Shown: one piece after another, positions 10,072 to 23,800 of the stretch
How positions within the stretch are numbered: the stretch's first letter is position 1
Layout: each line of letters begins with the position of its first letter
From: Bryum argenteum
Taxonomy: Eukaryota > Streptophyta > Bryopsida > Bryales > Bryaceae
Direction: 5' to 3'
DNA: 64,000 bases
Assembly (NCBI GenBank): GCA_037043015.1
Contig: CM073323.1
Coordinates: forward strand, 23,340,758-23,404,757
The notes under the pieces: generated by a model
Seen by the model: only the letters and a program-made list of their open reading frames with translations
Databases searched by the model: none
What the model was told of the DNA's origin: nothing
Position numbers and translations under genes: made by a program

Positions 10072-12532
10072 CTATACTTCGGTCTTGCAGTACCCCAAGG
10101 CCTGGCTAGCCAAGGAAGAATCCGAGTCACTATGTAAGGCCAGCACGTTGTCCACCGTTCTCAAGTAAACGCCATAATAATTTAAATGATCTGCAACACT
10201 GTTGCCTGAGACGGACCTGAAAACCATCACAGCAAATGAGCCTTGAGCCACCACAATCCAATGTAGTAGCTTCAAAAATTTGAGGAAAGAAGTTTAAAGA
10301 AAGAAAAGACGAGTGAAGCTTTGCAGAAAAAAGTCAGAAACCTAAACTCAAAAATGAGATATGAGTTTCACAATTTGTAGTTCCAAGCGTGATGTAAACC
10401 TGCTGCAGTAAGGGTCCTCTCCTGTGCTATCGCACATTTGCTCAAACTCGTATTGCAACCTATCTACAGAAATCTTAAAAAGCCACACCTGCCACGGTTA
10501 TACCCACGAATAGGTGCTTAATGCTATAAGATACATGAGAAGGCCTGAAACTTCTCTTTAATATGTACAACTACGCTCTTGAATGGCATCATACGTCAAT
10601 GTATAATACAGTGAATGAGTCTGTCAAAACATAATGGAGCCTTTCCAGTGAATGCGACTCCGAAGCAATTTTATATTGCATCACTACGTGCACTGATATA
10701 CATAGTTTGAATAAGCATTCATAGTGTTTCATACACTGGAGAATGAAGTTTAGAAATACCTCATTGGGGAAGTGGTGATAAGTCTTTTGGCCCAACATAG
10801 GATAAAACGGAGGCAAGTGCACAACCAAGTCGTGTGCATGCGTCACACGAATTGTCCGTGGAACAGTTGCAATGTAAAATGCTGCGAATGCTGCGTTTCC
10901 TAACCGAGGCTGTCCAAAAGTGTACACCTCAATATTCTTCGTCAAATAGTTGGCCTGAAACAACAAGAGTAGATATTATAAATCCCCTCGAGAGCGAGAA
11001 ACCATCTCATGAGCTTGACCCCAAAGTGTCATTCTGGACAATAGTGTCCAAACACGTATTCAAATTGCACTCCTCTTGATGCAGGGTACGTGATGTGCAT
11101 GATAGATCAATGGCAAACTTCTTTTGTATGGAGTCCATAATACAGTACACTATGGAGATGTACAATTAGAATTTTCATACTTGTTCTTGCTAAACAGAAA
11201 ATAACGAAGCAGCAACAGAGGGAGGAGATGCCATCACTTTTCAGTTGATCATGAAAGGACCGTATACACACCGTTAGGTCAAGCGCACAGAAAGCAGCCA
11301 TAGCTCCTCCCATTGAATGGCCAGTGATTGTGATCCCCAGTTCACTTCTCTCCTTCTGTATGCTTTGAACCGCAGTTACGATTTGTTCACGTAGTGTTGT
11401 GTTGTGATAAGCCGCATAAAATCCACGATGGACCTGGATTTCACAAGTGCATACCTCCTTTCAGGATTTCGAACAAGCTCAAACCAAACATTTAAAAATG
11501 AACAAAGTTGAGTTAATTGACCGACCATTGCATCAGAGACGCCGGGATAGTTTAGATCGAGCTCCTTGAAATACAAATCCTCCACCCAGTTCTTCATGCT
11601 GCCATTAAAAAAAGATTAACAATGTTAGGATCACGAAATTTTGATAAAGTTGCCTCCATCAATTGCATCAAGACTCAGCAATTGATAAGAAAACAACAAC
11701 TTTTGTTGGAGATGAGTGTAAACGGCCAGTATCGATAGCATACTACCTAGTTTTTTGAGTTCCACGAAACGCAACCACAATAGAATTCAGATTTTCCGCC
11801 ACCCCTACAAATGCCTGCACAAGCCAAGAGAATATTACATCTCTATGCTCAATAAGTGCCTAACATTCAAATAGATCTCAAAAGCTCGCAGCCAAAGACA
11901 CTATTCTCGTATCCATAAGAATGATATGATACCTGAAGACAGTGTTGCACGTCTACGACCAAAGTATGAATCTTGAAATCCTGTCAATGAGCACCGCTTC
12001 AGGGTTAACATGATAAAATCGCATAGGGAAACTTGTAACAGGGCAAACTCAAAAAATACAAAACATAAAAGCATATGTTGCGATACCTTATTGACTCCCT
12101 GACACCTAGAGCAATTCCAGGAAAGTAGTGAATTATCATCCACAATGTAGACCTGCAAGAAGTTCCAGATACGTTATATGATCCGGCATAGCTATTTCGA
12201 ACGCTGCTAGAGCTTCAAATTTGAAATTGGAAACGAAGATTTTTCACTCAGAAGTTAGATTCATACAGCAGATGCATATTCCACGAGAACAAGAGCTTTC
12301 GTCCTGTTGTAAAGCGTCTCATGCTTGTACACCCTATGCGTTCCTGCAAAAAAATATAAACACAGCTACATTGTCCAATTGCACCGTAATCTGTACACAA
12401 AATCCAAACTGAAAGTTGACTTCGAATTTGAACAGGTTGAAATTGATGCGAACCTCTTGGAATCGCCGCGCAAGATATAAGCAACAGAATTGGTACTAAA
12501 AGCAATAGTCTCTTCCAGACTGTGTCCTCCAT
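10072..12532 (-). CDS. Class-3 (fungal-type) lipase, secreted
   Basis: Ten exons on the minus strand: 12532-12454, 12343-12267, 12152-12087, 11980-11933, 11814-11747, 11598-11526, 11433-11272, 10954-10760, 10488-10400 and 10216-10072. All have GT-AG borders and together give 1002 bases, a 333-residue protein. An N-terminal hydrophobic signal segment (KRLLLLVPILLLISC) suggests entry to the secretory pathway. The lipase fold is clear: LVEYASAVYIVDD, VVAFRGTQ (oxyanion region), NWVEDLYF, the nucleophile elbow GHSMGGA with catalytic Ser, FGQPRLGN, a catalytic Asp in THAHDLVVHLPP, and a His in TYHHFP. Known relatives hydrolyse acylglycerols. The frame is intact. It diverges from the M23 gene. Confidence 0.93.
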
Positions 12533-13176
12533 TGTGGAACCCTAATCGATGCTACGAACATCGGCTGGATTACGATCAAGCGAAAGAGGGGGTTACTGCT
12601 CGATGTCGGTGCAGATTACTGTGAGCAATTGGTGGTTCAGGACTACCGAATTTTCATAATCAAGTGATCGCCGACATCATTAACGACGATTCTTAATGAA
12701 AACTCTGAATCTACGAGAAAATGATAAATCCGCGGCTCAATATAGCTCGCCCAATTGAACCTATCGTTGCTGCTCATCCCTTCAATTCCTTCACAAAATG
12801 TAAAGAATATACTAAAACCGCGTCAACGCGAATTACTCTACCTATCCGCACCTACTACCGACCCATCCCGCAGATTCGTGCTCATCACGAAACGAAACAG
12901 AGCTGTGTCTGAAGATTCTACACAGGACATCGAGCTCCGTCGACAGACGAACATTTCGCCGCTCTCGTCTGAAAAGTAACTTTTTCGTCGAACTGAGCCT
13001 TTTTCGTCCAGGTGGAGGAGCTTCTGCTTTAACCCGTCCCCGCCAATTCGAAGTTCATAGTCACTAAATTGGATTGCGACACTTGGGTCCATTCTGTCAC
13101 TATCATAAATCATGACGGAGTCGAATCGATGAGAGAATGTTGCAGTGAAGGAGAGTTTTGAGAGGAATTGGGCGCC
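12533..13176. promoter_or_regulatory. Shared divergent promoter region (lipase / M23 peptidase)
   Basis: These 644 bases separate the lipase start (minus strand) from the M23 peptidase start (plus strand), so they must hold both promoters. No canonical TATA box was seen for either. Reading frames that cross it overlap the M23 first exon in antisense and look fortuitous. Confidence 0.55.
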
Positions 13177-16060
13177 ATGGGCGTGACAGTGGCGTTCACC
13201 GATCGTTTCAAGATTGAAGAATTGGAGTATCGTAGCAGACACTCGCAATTTGAATACGAGTGCGTGAGTGGGAAACGTTCGAATGGATTCGCTCACATTG
13301 GGGAAGCTTTCAAGGGTTTCTCCGACAAGAGGCCGGAGGAGTTGCTGAAGCAAACGGAGCTTTTCTTGGGGTTAGGGCAGCAACGCGCCTTGAATGTGGA
13401 GCTCTCCTCGTGGACTCCTGCCAAGGGCGACACCATCGCCGTGCTTGTTTCAATTCATCCGCAACGGAGCTTCGTGGACAACATTCAACACTTCGTTTTC
13501 AGGTTCCTGCCCGTGCATTTCTCACTTTGAATGATCACATACAAATTCAAACCTGCTCGAAAGTCCCCAACCCTGTGATAAGCTACCATGAAACATGAAT
13601 GCATGCGCAGGATTTAAAAAGTTTCATTGTTTTTGAGATCTCAGGCATTAAAGTACATCGATCAGTAAGAAACCAGTATGAAATAAGATTTCTTGCACTA
13701 GCTTCGCTCTTTTGGAGAGTGATAAGGGTTTAATCAGCACATTGCGATGCAGGGAGTATCCTGTGATGAACTACTATGAATCAAGAATTTATGCATAGGA
13801 CTCAAAGACTTTTCGTTGATTTTGAGCCGATCTGTAAGTAACCAGCATGAAACAAGATTTTATGCACTGGATTCATTCTTTTGGGAAAGGATAACAATTC
13901 GATCAGCACATTGTGATGAAGATAGTATCCTGTATGAAACTATGAAACAAGAATACATGCACGAAATTGAAAGGCATTTCGTTGATCTTGAGCCGATCGG
14001 TAAGAAACTAACATGGAGCAAGATTTCATGCGCTAGATTCTTTCCTTTGGAGAATGATAAGAATGCGATCAGCACATTGCGATGCAAATAGTATTGAACT
14101 ACTATGGTACGAGAATTCATACACAGGATTCAACGACTTTTTGAATGATTTTGAGCCATAGAGCAAGATTTTATGCACTGGAGCCATTTGAAAACTTGTA
14201 CCAAGTTTGCAATTATGGATTGTTGTAGGAAGAAGAATGCGGGGCCAGAAAAGAGAGTGCAGGTTGTTTATGATGGGAGTGCGATTCCGGTGTTGCCTAC
14301 AGCGGCTGATAGCGAGCTTCTTCGAGCTTTGATTCCTACAACGCCCTTGACCACTCCTGGATCGCGAAGCTTGAAGGTGGAGGTGACGAAGGATGGCCGC
14401 CGTGACGCTTTTGAAGGATCCGTGGAGGTGATGGAGAAAGAGTTTCCCGTGGAGTCCATCTGGTTGCCCAAGACCAAGTCCAAGATTCGAGGTAAGCCCC
14501 TCCTTGCAATCACCGATCACTGATCACTGATCGAATCCTTATCAATCATCAAAAAATGAATCTAGTTCTTGTTTCTCACTGATCGATGTACTGAGGTCTC
14601 AAAATCAACGAAACTCATTGAATCCTGTGCATGATATCTTGTTTCGTGGTAGTTTATTACAGGTTTGGATTCAAGAATGTTGACAATTTGATGGCAAGTT
14701 CGAGAACTCTTGGAACAGATTTGAATTCTGTAACGTGAGAGGAAGTAGACCTGTTATGCTTGTGTACTATGAGAGAGTATTTTTGCTCAAGAGTGAGTGG
14801 TATAGACATTGTTAGGCTGAGATCACCTGCTACTTGAAGGTGAACCAAGAGTGTTGGAGTTATTGTTTGGATCAAGTTTTGGTATCACTCATTTTGATTA
14901 GTTGAAGGGGGATTATTCTAGGTACTGTCATGGAGAAGCAAAAGGTGGGTGCATTTCTTGGGACTGTGTCTGAGGAGCAAATGTGGAGTGGACCCTTTAT
15001 TCTACCTAGCGATGGCGAGATCACCACTGGCTATGGCTTACAACGCTACTACAATGGCGTGTTTGCTAACAAGTATGTACTGTTTCTACTTTCTTTGATT
15101 GGTTGTGGAACTGCATGGAATGGTTAATGAAGCTCAATAATGAAGACTAGGAAGTCTTAGTATGGCATGCTTATTTGGCATGTCGTTTCATGTGCTCATT
15201 TACAGTTCAAGAGTATTTGAGATTTTTAACGTGGTGTGTTTGTTAAAATTCTCACAGTTACTATCACCGGGGTGTTGATTATGGTGCTTGGGAGGGAGAT
15301 CCCGTGAAAGCTCCAGCAAATGCAAGGGTAATGCTGGTGGGGAAAGAGAAAGATGGCTTTGAAATTCATGGCAATTGTGTGGGCCTTGATCATGGCCATG
15401 GAGTGACAAGCCTAATGATGCATCTCAACTCCTCTTTTGTCAAGTAAGACCTCTACACCCCCACATCAACCAATTAAATCATGTATATCTTGAGGATTAT
15501 CTCCATTATTATTCAAGCAGAAGCGAGTGCATGCTTCAAGCAATTTCCTCAAATTTCAAAGATACCCTTGTGATCTCCCAAGACAAATTATTGTCCTCTA
15601 TGCTACATGTTGCGATGCAACCAGTGTGTTGTATCACATTTTTCTGTTGAAGCAGGAAGTGACTTCTTTGCCGGATTTGATATCTACTCCTCATGTGTGT
15701 CTTGGAACCGCTTGTTGTCATGTTTCATGTGAGCACTTTATTAATGATCAGTTTGTCCACAGGGAAGGAGAGATGGTGCAAGCAGGGCAAGTAATAGGCA
15801 CCGTTGGTGAGACAGGAATTGCAACCGGGCCACATCTGCACTGGTGAGCCTCCTCTATCCTCGCATCTCCTTCCTACTCTTCTTAATACATTCTCATCAG
15901 CTCGTATATTAAGAGTAGTTCTCCAAGAGTGTTCTGCTATTCCTCCATGATCCTTTATGAAGGTAGTATCAAGCTATCTACTTGAATTTGCAGGGGCTTG
16001 CATGTAAGAGGAGAAGCGGTCGATCCACATCCTTGGATGCAAGAGCAGAAGTGGATTTGA
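13177..16060 (+). CDS. M23 (LytM-type) metallopeptidase family protein
   Basis: Six exons: 13177-13502, 14229-14491, 14922-15072, 15258-15443, 15763-15843 and 15994-16060. They total 1074 bases and give 357 residues. The C-terminal half is an M23 peptidase domain with the zinc-site motif YYHRGVDYG (His and Asp), a central LDHGHGVTSLMMHL, GEMVQAGQVIG and GPHLHWGLHV (second His pair). The sequence resembles cyanobacterial M23 proteins. These enzymes cut peptidoglycan peptide cross-bridges, so a plausible role is remodelling of plastid peptidoglycan in a plant lineage that kept it. The N-terminus (MGVTVAFTDRF) does not look like a transit peptide, so plastid location is inferred. All metal ligands expected for the family are present. 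Confidence 0.9.
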
Positions 16061-17120
16061 CAGACGAGGTGTTTAGATCGGCGTTTACGTTATTTGTACC
16101 ATGTCTTCCGCTTATAAGCTTTGTCTTGCTGTAAACTAGTTGAGTGATCTATCAAGTAGTGTAGAAACTGAACGAGGATTGCGGAACATTTTTAAGTATT
16201 GGATGCTCTAAATCTTCCAACTCTTGATCATTTCACCTCGATTGTCTAACAATTCTGTAATAGTTCTCGCAGAACGTTTTAGTTTTGAGCTGACTGTATA
16301 TGCAAGAATGAATTTGTAGCACAATTTTTAACCCAGAAGCGAGTCGCCAAAGTTGTTTTAGAATCTAGTGTGGTAGAAATCTCAAACCAATCCGATAAGA
16401 CATGCAGTTTAGTGCAAAGGGTTTAATTTTGGACTCTTTTTCATTTGTGATATTTGAGATAATTTTCACTATTGTTAGGTGGGATGCTCGAAAATCATTG
16501 AGCACAAGGTATATTAGGTTTCCGAATTCAAATTTTTATGCACCAGTAGTGTACATTTGAGATTGTGCGGTTTTAGAAACACCCATTCCTCTCACTATGA
16601 GAATTCATCATTATTTCAATTGGTACAACCTCCTATATAATCCGCAAGTTTGCAAAACTTGTTTCTCTTGGTCACTCTTCAATGAGCTTGCGAGTATAAG
16701 ATTTGTGCAATTTTCAACATGTTGCTTCGACTTAAACTAAGATTTTTTTATTTTTATTTTTATTTTTTTTTTATTTTTTTTTAATTTTATTTTTCTTGTT
16801 TCTATCTACAAGAGATGGAATTGAACAACTTTCTATTTGGTAATTTATGTTCTAGATGGTTTGTTATTAGCATTATCACTTTCAACTGGAAATGACCGTA
16901 TTTCGGTATTTTTCTTGAATACTAATATACTAGGATTCCACAATCAATGAAGGCTCATAACTCCAATTTGATCATTACTTAGAATAAGTTTGAACAAAAT
17001 TGTATGGTAAAGTTCAACATGGCTTATTTTGATTATTTTTATGATACTTTACGAAAAAAAGAGGTTCTTGAACTAAAATAGATTTGAACATATAAGGGTT
17101 ATGCGAAGAGACCTTCGAAG
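16061..17120. other. Spacer downstream of the M23 gene
   Basis: 3' UTR of the M23 gene followed by AT-rich sequence with a long T-rich tract at 16744-16797. No gene is recognised. Confidence 0.5.
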
Positions 17121-17835
17121 TACGCGTTGAGGCTTAATATGGTGGGAGTTCGTGCTCCTAGGGTATGATGTTCATTTTACGATACATGTGTATGCACAAG
17201 AAGGTAATAGATTTTGACTAGTCAGATCTTCAAAACAACAATAAAGTTCAAAAGTTTGAACTTTGCTCTTCATAAAGCAATTTCAAGGCCTTACGAGGAG
17301 CAAATTTCAGGCCTTACGAGAAGCAAATTTCAGGCTTCACAAGCAATAGACTGGAGGCCTCACTAAACTTACGAAAATAAGATTGAAGCCATGATCATTT
17401 GCGATCTGATTCTCAATGCCAATCTAGCATCACTCTCTGAGTTTGCTTACACAATTCACGTCAATGGTGGAGAAGTGAAAAGGGGAAGGACCAAATATGT
17501 TGTAGATGTAGAGATTCCATAGAAAGAGAAGAAGACGGTGATAATAGGATGGACAAACCTATGTCGCAAAGGGGATAAAAGTAGCTAAGAAAGTTTACAA
17601 GCTAAATATAATATAAGAATTATTTATTTTGTAAATTGATCGATCAAATTAATTTTGATTGACATATATTCTTTTCTAATATAATAAAATTTTGTCTTCA
17701 ATTTCAGATGTGCTTATACAGTTAGATCGAACGTTTCCAAGGAAGCAATAACAGTGAAGGAATTGGAGAATTTAGCGTTACTTTAGCTACACATTTGAAT
17801 GAGTAAGCTCAATAACATTGTTCTTGTAACATGTA
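17121..17835 (+). repeat. Duplicated relic unit, copy A (uninterrupted)
   Basis: This stretch matches, with considerable divergence, two separated parts: 18150-18385 and 19640-20100. Shared phrases include 'gttcaaaa.ttt.aa.tttgct', 'gattctcaatgccaatctagcatcactct', 'ggtggagaagt.aaaa.gggaagg' and 'aagcaataacag'. A short frame starting ATGATCATT at about 17391 reads as an approximately 40-residue peptide, then stops; the equivalent in copy B has an extra stop. It looks like a decayed coding unit of unknown identity. Confidence 0.6.
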
Positions 17836-18149
17836 GTAAAAATTTCAAGGATTGAGTTAAGTCGTAATGTGTCAGGTATATTTCTATGATGTTCTCTCGT
17901 TGACGCGTTGCGGTTGAAAAGCCTGCTATATGTGACCTCGTCAGCAATATAGGTCGTATTGAAAATATGATCTATACTACGATACAATTAATTAACAATT
18001 TTGTGTGTGATTCACGTCGATATGTATAACCTTGAATATAGCTTTATGTTTTGGATGAAAGAATTTAAGGTTTTAAATCCTTATGATATGTTCTGAGAAC
18101 TTTTTAAATCAATATCTCATTGTTTTATTGAGACAATCATATATTGTTT

Positions 18150-20100
18150 ATTACGCAGAGATTGAAACTCAACATGATGAGGAGTTTGTGCTCCCGAATA
18201 AGGTGTTCATTTCAGGATATATATGCATGCACAGAAAGGTAATAGATTTTAATTAGTCACATCTTGAAAAATACATTAAAGTTCAAAAATTTAATTTTGC
18301 TTTCAATTCAGCAAATTTTAGAGCTTAAAAGGAGCAAATTTCAAACCTCACAAGGAACAGACTCAACGCCTCACAAGACTTTTGATGATAGTCTGATAAC
18401 ATCATTTAGAGTATTTGTATTTGTATGATTTTTTTCAATATACTTGATTGCAACAATGTTTGTCTTTTAAGCGAGATAGACTACTCTATTCAACCACAAA
18501 ACCTAACTTCAATATTTCTTGGTTAAAGTATAGTATTGATATTATAGTCGACTCCAATGAAAGTATCGACCGCAGGCGTAAAAGTAATGACATTTTCGGA
18601 AAAATACCATTTAAAAAATGCAGTCATTTTCTTATCCTCCGTCCACATGACACTTCCCCAAGTTTCCGAAAAAATATCATGGACTCCATTACCAAAATCA
18701 CTATAAAACACTTTAAATATTATGAACCATCTGCACCAGAGAATGATATTGTTACCTCGTCTACCTATAGATTGCAAAATCACATTTGGACCTAATGTTG
18801 GAGAAAATGAAGTTGTCTCGATGATGATGTCTGTAACAAAAATAATAGAATTTCTTGTAATCCATGAATCTTCGTTTATCGAAACTTTCAAAGCACAAGA
18901 AGCACACAAATACTTAAAGGCAATTAAACAACCATTTATCACAATTTAAATCCTGATCTATCATTGAAAGTCACTCAAATTAAGGGAGAGCAAAATCAAC
19001 GCCCCCTGCCACCTCAAACTCAATAATATTTTTGGTTTTTTCCTTTTGGATGGACCGAAGACTCAAGTCGTTCCTGAGCACTTCTCACAATTAGTTTGTT
19101 CTCTCCTAAACCAAATAATAAATACAACAGACGCTCGTGCGTATGATTCAATAAAGATTGCACTCCAAACATAAAAGACCAAGGCTTCATTTGAAGATCA
19201 ACTCATAAATTGATCAAAAACTGTTGCATACGCTACAGTAGTCCACTATAGAAAATTAAAATCAGTATGCGCAAACTGTTCAGAGGTTGAATTCAAACGT
19301 TTATGCATTATTTAAAATTGAAAATCTTCAGCATATTCAGTCAATTGTTGCAGTATCTGTAAAAAAAATTGTTACAAAACATCGTTTGAGTCATAACGTA
19401 AATTGTGATATTCCACTCGTACAAAGTGACACTAAAAATGAAGATGTTTGGTGTTTTGTCAAGAATGATACGTATGGGTCCCACCATTGTTAAGTTGTGC
19501 TGTGTGATCCCGGTATAAGAGGCCAATTCTACTCAACTGAGTCAATTGTTGCTGCTGGGTCCCACCAATTCATTCTCAAGCAATCACATATAGAAATACG
19601 GCGAATAGTTTGCAACTTCAGAAGAACTTATATTTTCGACAATCTTTATTCACGAAAATGAGATTGAAATGATAATCATTCGCGGTCCGATTTCCCGTGC
19701 CGATCTAGCATCACTCTAAGAGCCTGCATACACACTCCACATTAATGGTGAAGAAGTCAAAAAGGGAAGGCTCAAACATGCTGAAGATGTAATGATTTCT
19801 TAATAATAAGAGAAAATATTGATAATAGGTTGGACTAACCCATATCAAAAAAGAGTAAAACTCGCTAAGTAAGTTTACTAGCTAAATATAATGTGCAAAT
19901 TATTTGTTTTGCAAATTAATCAATCAAATTTATTTTGATAAACATGTGTTGTTTTCTAATATAATTAAATTTTGTCATGTATTGCGGATATGCTTAAACA
20001 GGTAGATCGGACGCTTCCAAATAAGCAATAACAGAGATCGAAATAGAGAATCGGGCGTTACGTTAAGTACGCGTTTGGATGCGTAAGCTCAGTAACATAT
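18150..20100 (+). repeat. Duplicated relic unit, copy B, split by about 1.25 kb
   Basis: The left part (18150-18385) and right part (19640-20100) match consecutive parts of copy A. The 1.25 kb between them (about 18390-19635) is absent from copy A, so it is either an insertion here or a deletion there. The middle segment has frames at 18448-18795 (+) and 18523-18942 (-), neither recognised. No clear terminal inverted repeat was seen at its edges. Confidence 0.5.
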
Positions 20101-20602
20101 TACTATTTCCTGGATATTACTCCGGAAGCTTCCTTTCGCCTGATATATATATAGGGCTGGATGATTTAGTTCGTCACTATTTTTAACATCAGTTGTACCT
20201 ACTCTTCCAATTATCAATGCTACCTTCCGTTGTTTTATTCCATTCATTTTGAGTCTTCTGTAGAGGATCCCCTCACTTCTTTTTTTATTGGTTTAATATA
20301 AAGATTAAAAATTGACACAACTTTTTGTGAGACTTAATTGTAGCCATATGATGCAAGAATATCCCCTTGACCATACAAAATATATAATCATACATATAAA
20401 ATATATATAGCGCTCACATGCCTCTGCTGCAGAGACTCAACAGCAGACCTCTTTTTATTACTATTGTCAGCAAAGCCAACAGGTGACAATTCGGAACGTT
20501 CATAATGGTTGACTGGCCGTTTGGTCTTTTGTTTAGTATAAATGTGGCTTAGAGTTAACAATGTTCATGAGGATGATGGAAGTCTATTTTCTGTCTTTTC
20601 AG

Positions 20603-20863
20603 GTCCATTAAACCTCTCAGGGTACAGCACCTCTTAAGCTCTTACTGAGGCGTCTGGGTATAACTACAACGAGTAAAGCTATTTATACCAAGGTTATCAG
20701 CAACAGCCTGCCCAGACTCCTTCATATAGTGATCCTGCTACAGCATATGGCCAACGACGCTACCAGCTGGCTTGTGCCCAACCTGTTTGCGGTGAATACT
20801 TGCATGCTCTGCCTGCTCAGGGTGATCAGCAAGTGTTTAGTCCGCAAGGCTATGCTGGTTAAG
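20603..20863 (+). pseudogene. C-terminal fragment of a KH-domain, FUSE-binding-like protein
   Basis: Preceded by a good acceptor (ttttcag at 20602). The frame reads SGY..., EASGYNYNE, then a stop (TAA at 20674), then GYQQQPAQTPSYSDPATAYG and a Gln/Pro/Tyr/Gly-rich tail ending QGYAG and TAA. This low-complexity Q/Y/A tail is typical of the last exon of plant KH-domain proteins related to far-upstream-element-binding proteins. In-frame stops and no KH domain upstream mark it as a relic or a captured last exon. The family call rests on composition only. Confidence 0.45.
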
Positions 20864-23800
20864 GATAACCTCAAACTAGGTAGGGCTTGAGAGTGAATTC
20901 ATGTATTTACTAGATTGTAAGCTTCTAGAATTTATAAAGCTTGGTTTGAAGTTTATGCCCTTTTTTGGTGTTACTTGAAGCTTAGTTTGTATGTAGGATG
21001 TATTTAACATTTTTCCTAGAGCTGATGAAGTTTGAATTATTAAATTTCTCTGGTTTGCTTTGAATTTGATGTTGTTTCAAATTTGTTAGTTAGAGCTACA
21101 TTTCTGTGTGGGATGTAATTAATTTCTCTATCTCAGGTGATGAAGTCTTAATTATTCTGTGGACAATTTGACCAAGTGTTGAAGTTTGATATGGTCATCT
21201 TTGGAGAGCATGATTTAGGGCAGAAAGGAGGAAACGTTTCCTATGTGCTTTTCAGAGGATATTTTTTGCGAGTGAGGTGGGAGAGGGGAGAGGGTGCTAG
21301 TATTTGTTCATGTTTTTCTTTTGCGCACAATAATGTCGACGATGGAGATTTTGGCTGCTTGTTTTACTGCAAGCCATGAGTTCAATGAAGAATTGTCTTC
21401 TTAGTATCTGTATGTGCTGTACAGGACTGACATTTTAAGTAAATATTTTTCAAGTTTACTTTCTTTTTGTCCCACAAGTCTCGGGTAAACCAAGGTACCT
21501 TAATATATATATTTTGTATGTATGATTATATATTTTGTATTATATGACCAAATATTGTACCATAGTATTCAATGTATTATATGACCAAATACAAAATATA
21601 TAGATGTAGGTAGGATGCAAAATAGTGTGACAAACTTTTAATGAAAGTTTTGATGCCTCATTGGCCTGACCCTTTTTTCCTTACCTCGTCCTTGTTACTA
21701 ACCATATTTTTTCTTCTCTGGTCCAGTCTATTGACATAGTTTTTATTCTCGCTTTTGATCTATTTTCATGGTCTCGGTATCATATCACCAAAGCGAAACT
21801 GAATTTTGTTCTAGTGTAGAAGCTAATTGAAGACACCCAACGAAGTTGGTGAGTTTTCTTAGGATTATGGTTTGAACCCAGAAAACTATCACTGGGGTGA
21901 TTTTGCTTATAAAAAAATGAACAAATATAACACATGAAGGAGAAATATTACTAAAAGGAAAAAACGTGTCGAAATGAAGAGGAATCACTTTGTAGCGGGT
22001 AACATGACGGCTTTTTGGATGGAAAGTTGAGAGTCCAAGTCATGGAATTGGATCTACAATATTTGGTGAACCATTTCGCTTCTTCCGCTCACTCATACAA
22101 CTTCTTTATCGTTTCTCATTTTTCAAAGCTTCTCTTTGCTTCCCATTTTGCAGAGGTGTCTTCTTCCTTTCTTTGCTCATTGCCATGGAGGGTAGAAGTT
22201 CTGAAAATGCTTACTTTCTTACACAAGAGAGTATGCAACAAATCAACAAGAAGATTGATAGAGAGGAGAATGAGGATGTGAGAGAAATTGAGGAAGCTGT
22301 GAAGAAAAAAGCGATCTCGAAGAGATCTGAAAAAAGATGATAAAGACGGAAGATGAAGACGAGGAAGACAAAAGATCAAGATAGAAAGACGAAGAAATCG
22401 AAATGCTGAGTGCACTGCGTGGAGAGATGGAGGATGATTTCAAGAGAAACAATAAAAAGCAAGGTAAGATTTTTCTCATGTAATGTTAGGGTTTCTTCTT
22501 GAATGAACAATTTCGATCATTCCTGCAAACTGTGTAATGTTGAGATGAAACATAGCGTGTAAGTTGTTAAAAGTGCAACATGTCCTCAACCAATAGTGCG
22601 GCAAAAGGATTGCAATAATAAATAAATCAAGAAACAAACAAATCGCTTAAATTTCCATGCCCAAGTCTTCCAAAATCTCCCATGCAAGTATGACAAGATT
22701 ATAACCAACCTAGTAGCAAGCAAACGATTGTATTCCAAGGTATCGAAATATGTGTGAAAAGAAGTGCAAAATTGTTCTTTTGTTTTCTTACAATTCCCAA
22801 GTGTACACAGTTTTCGTGATTCACGAAATTCGACACACTTTGAAATTTGAATAGGTACCAAATGTTGAAAATATAGTAACGCATTACAATCAATTGTTTT
22901 CAGAGGTTGAAAGGTTCATTAATTTGCATTTTGAATTTTCAAATGAATTTTGTTTGTGTAGAAATTATTTAGTACGGTTCCTTGAGCCTATTCTATCTTG
23001 GCTCCATTTCATCAGCAGATTCAATGAGCCATGATGTACAATTTTACAAAATTGTATTATAAAACTTGAGTTCATTGATTGATTGAAAACTCATATTGGT
23101 TCAAGTTTTGAATTTACTGCTTCAAGTTTCAAATTTGCTTGTTCAAATTTCGAATTTTCTATTTAAGTTTTAAAATTGGTTGATAATTCTGGAAGATGAA
23201 AGAGAGCGCATTAAACCCACCATGCGTCTCTTCCCGACCCAACATACAATTGTCAATGCGTTTAGAGATTAAGAGCTGAAGCGAATAAACTCTAAATATT
23301 ATAATTTCTAGAATATCTACCTACTAGCTTATGCTTTTGATAGGAAAATTAATGGGTTACCATTTCCTTGTGCTCGACGTGCTTTGCCATGTGGAAATTT
23401 TTCAAAATCACTTGTAGATTGCCACGAGTGGGTCCACCATTGACAGAATTCCTCATCGAGTATAATGCTTTGAAATGGAACTATAGTAATTACGATTATC
23501 CACAAGACTTTAGTCATTGTGTGTGTACATCAATCCATGTGGAAGAGCCATGCTGATGATGATTCAAAAGATTGTCTACCTTGATTCAGTTGTACACAAA
23601 TTTACTTGGGATGGTTGTCATACATGTAAATGATTGAGAGGGTTGGAGGTGATCTCTAGCTGAGAGATTCCTTTCTCTTCCGGTCTTGTGATGTTGCTCT
23701 TCTTATTGATTTCTTCAATGCTTTCAAAACACTCATTGATACTTATGGATATTATTGAGGAGATAATTATGTTTTGATGTTGCGCTTGTTGTTCTTGCGA

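Noticed and set aside
12838..13353. 171-residue minus-strand frame in the lipase/M23 spacer
   Set aside because: It overlaps the M23 first exon in antisense and resembles nothing known; composition suggests chance.
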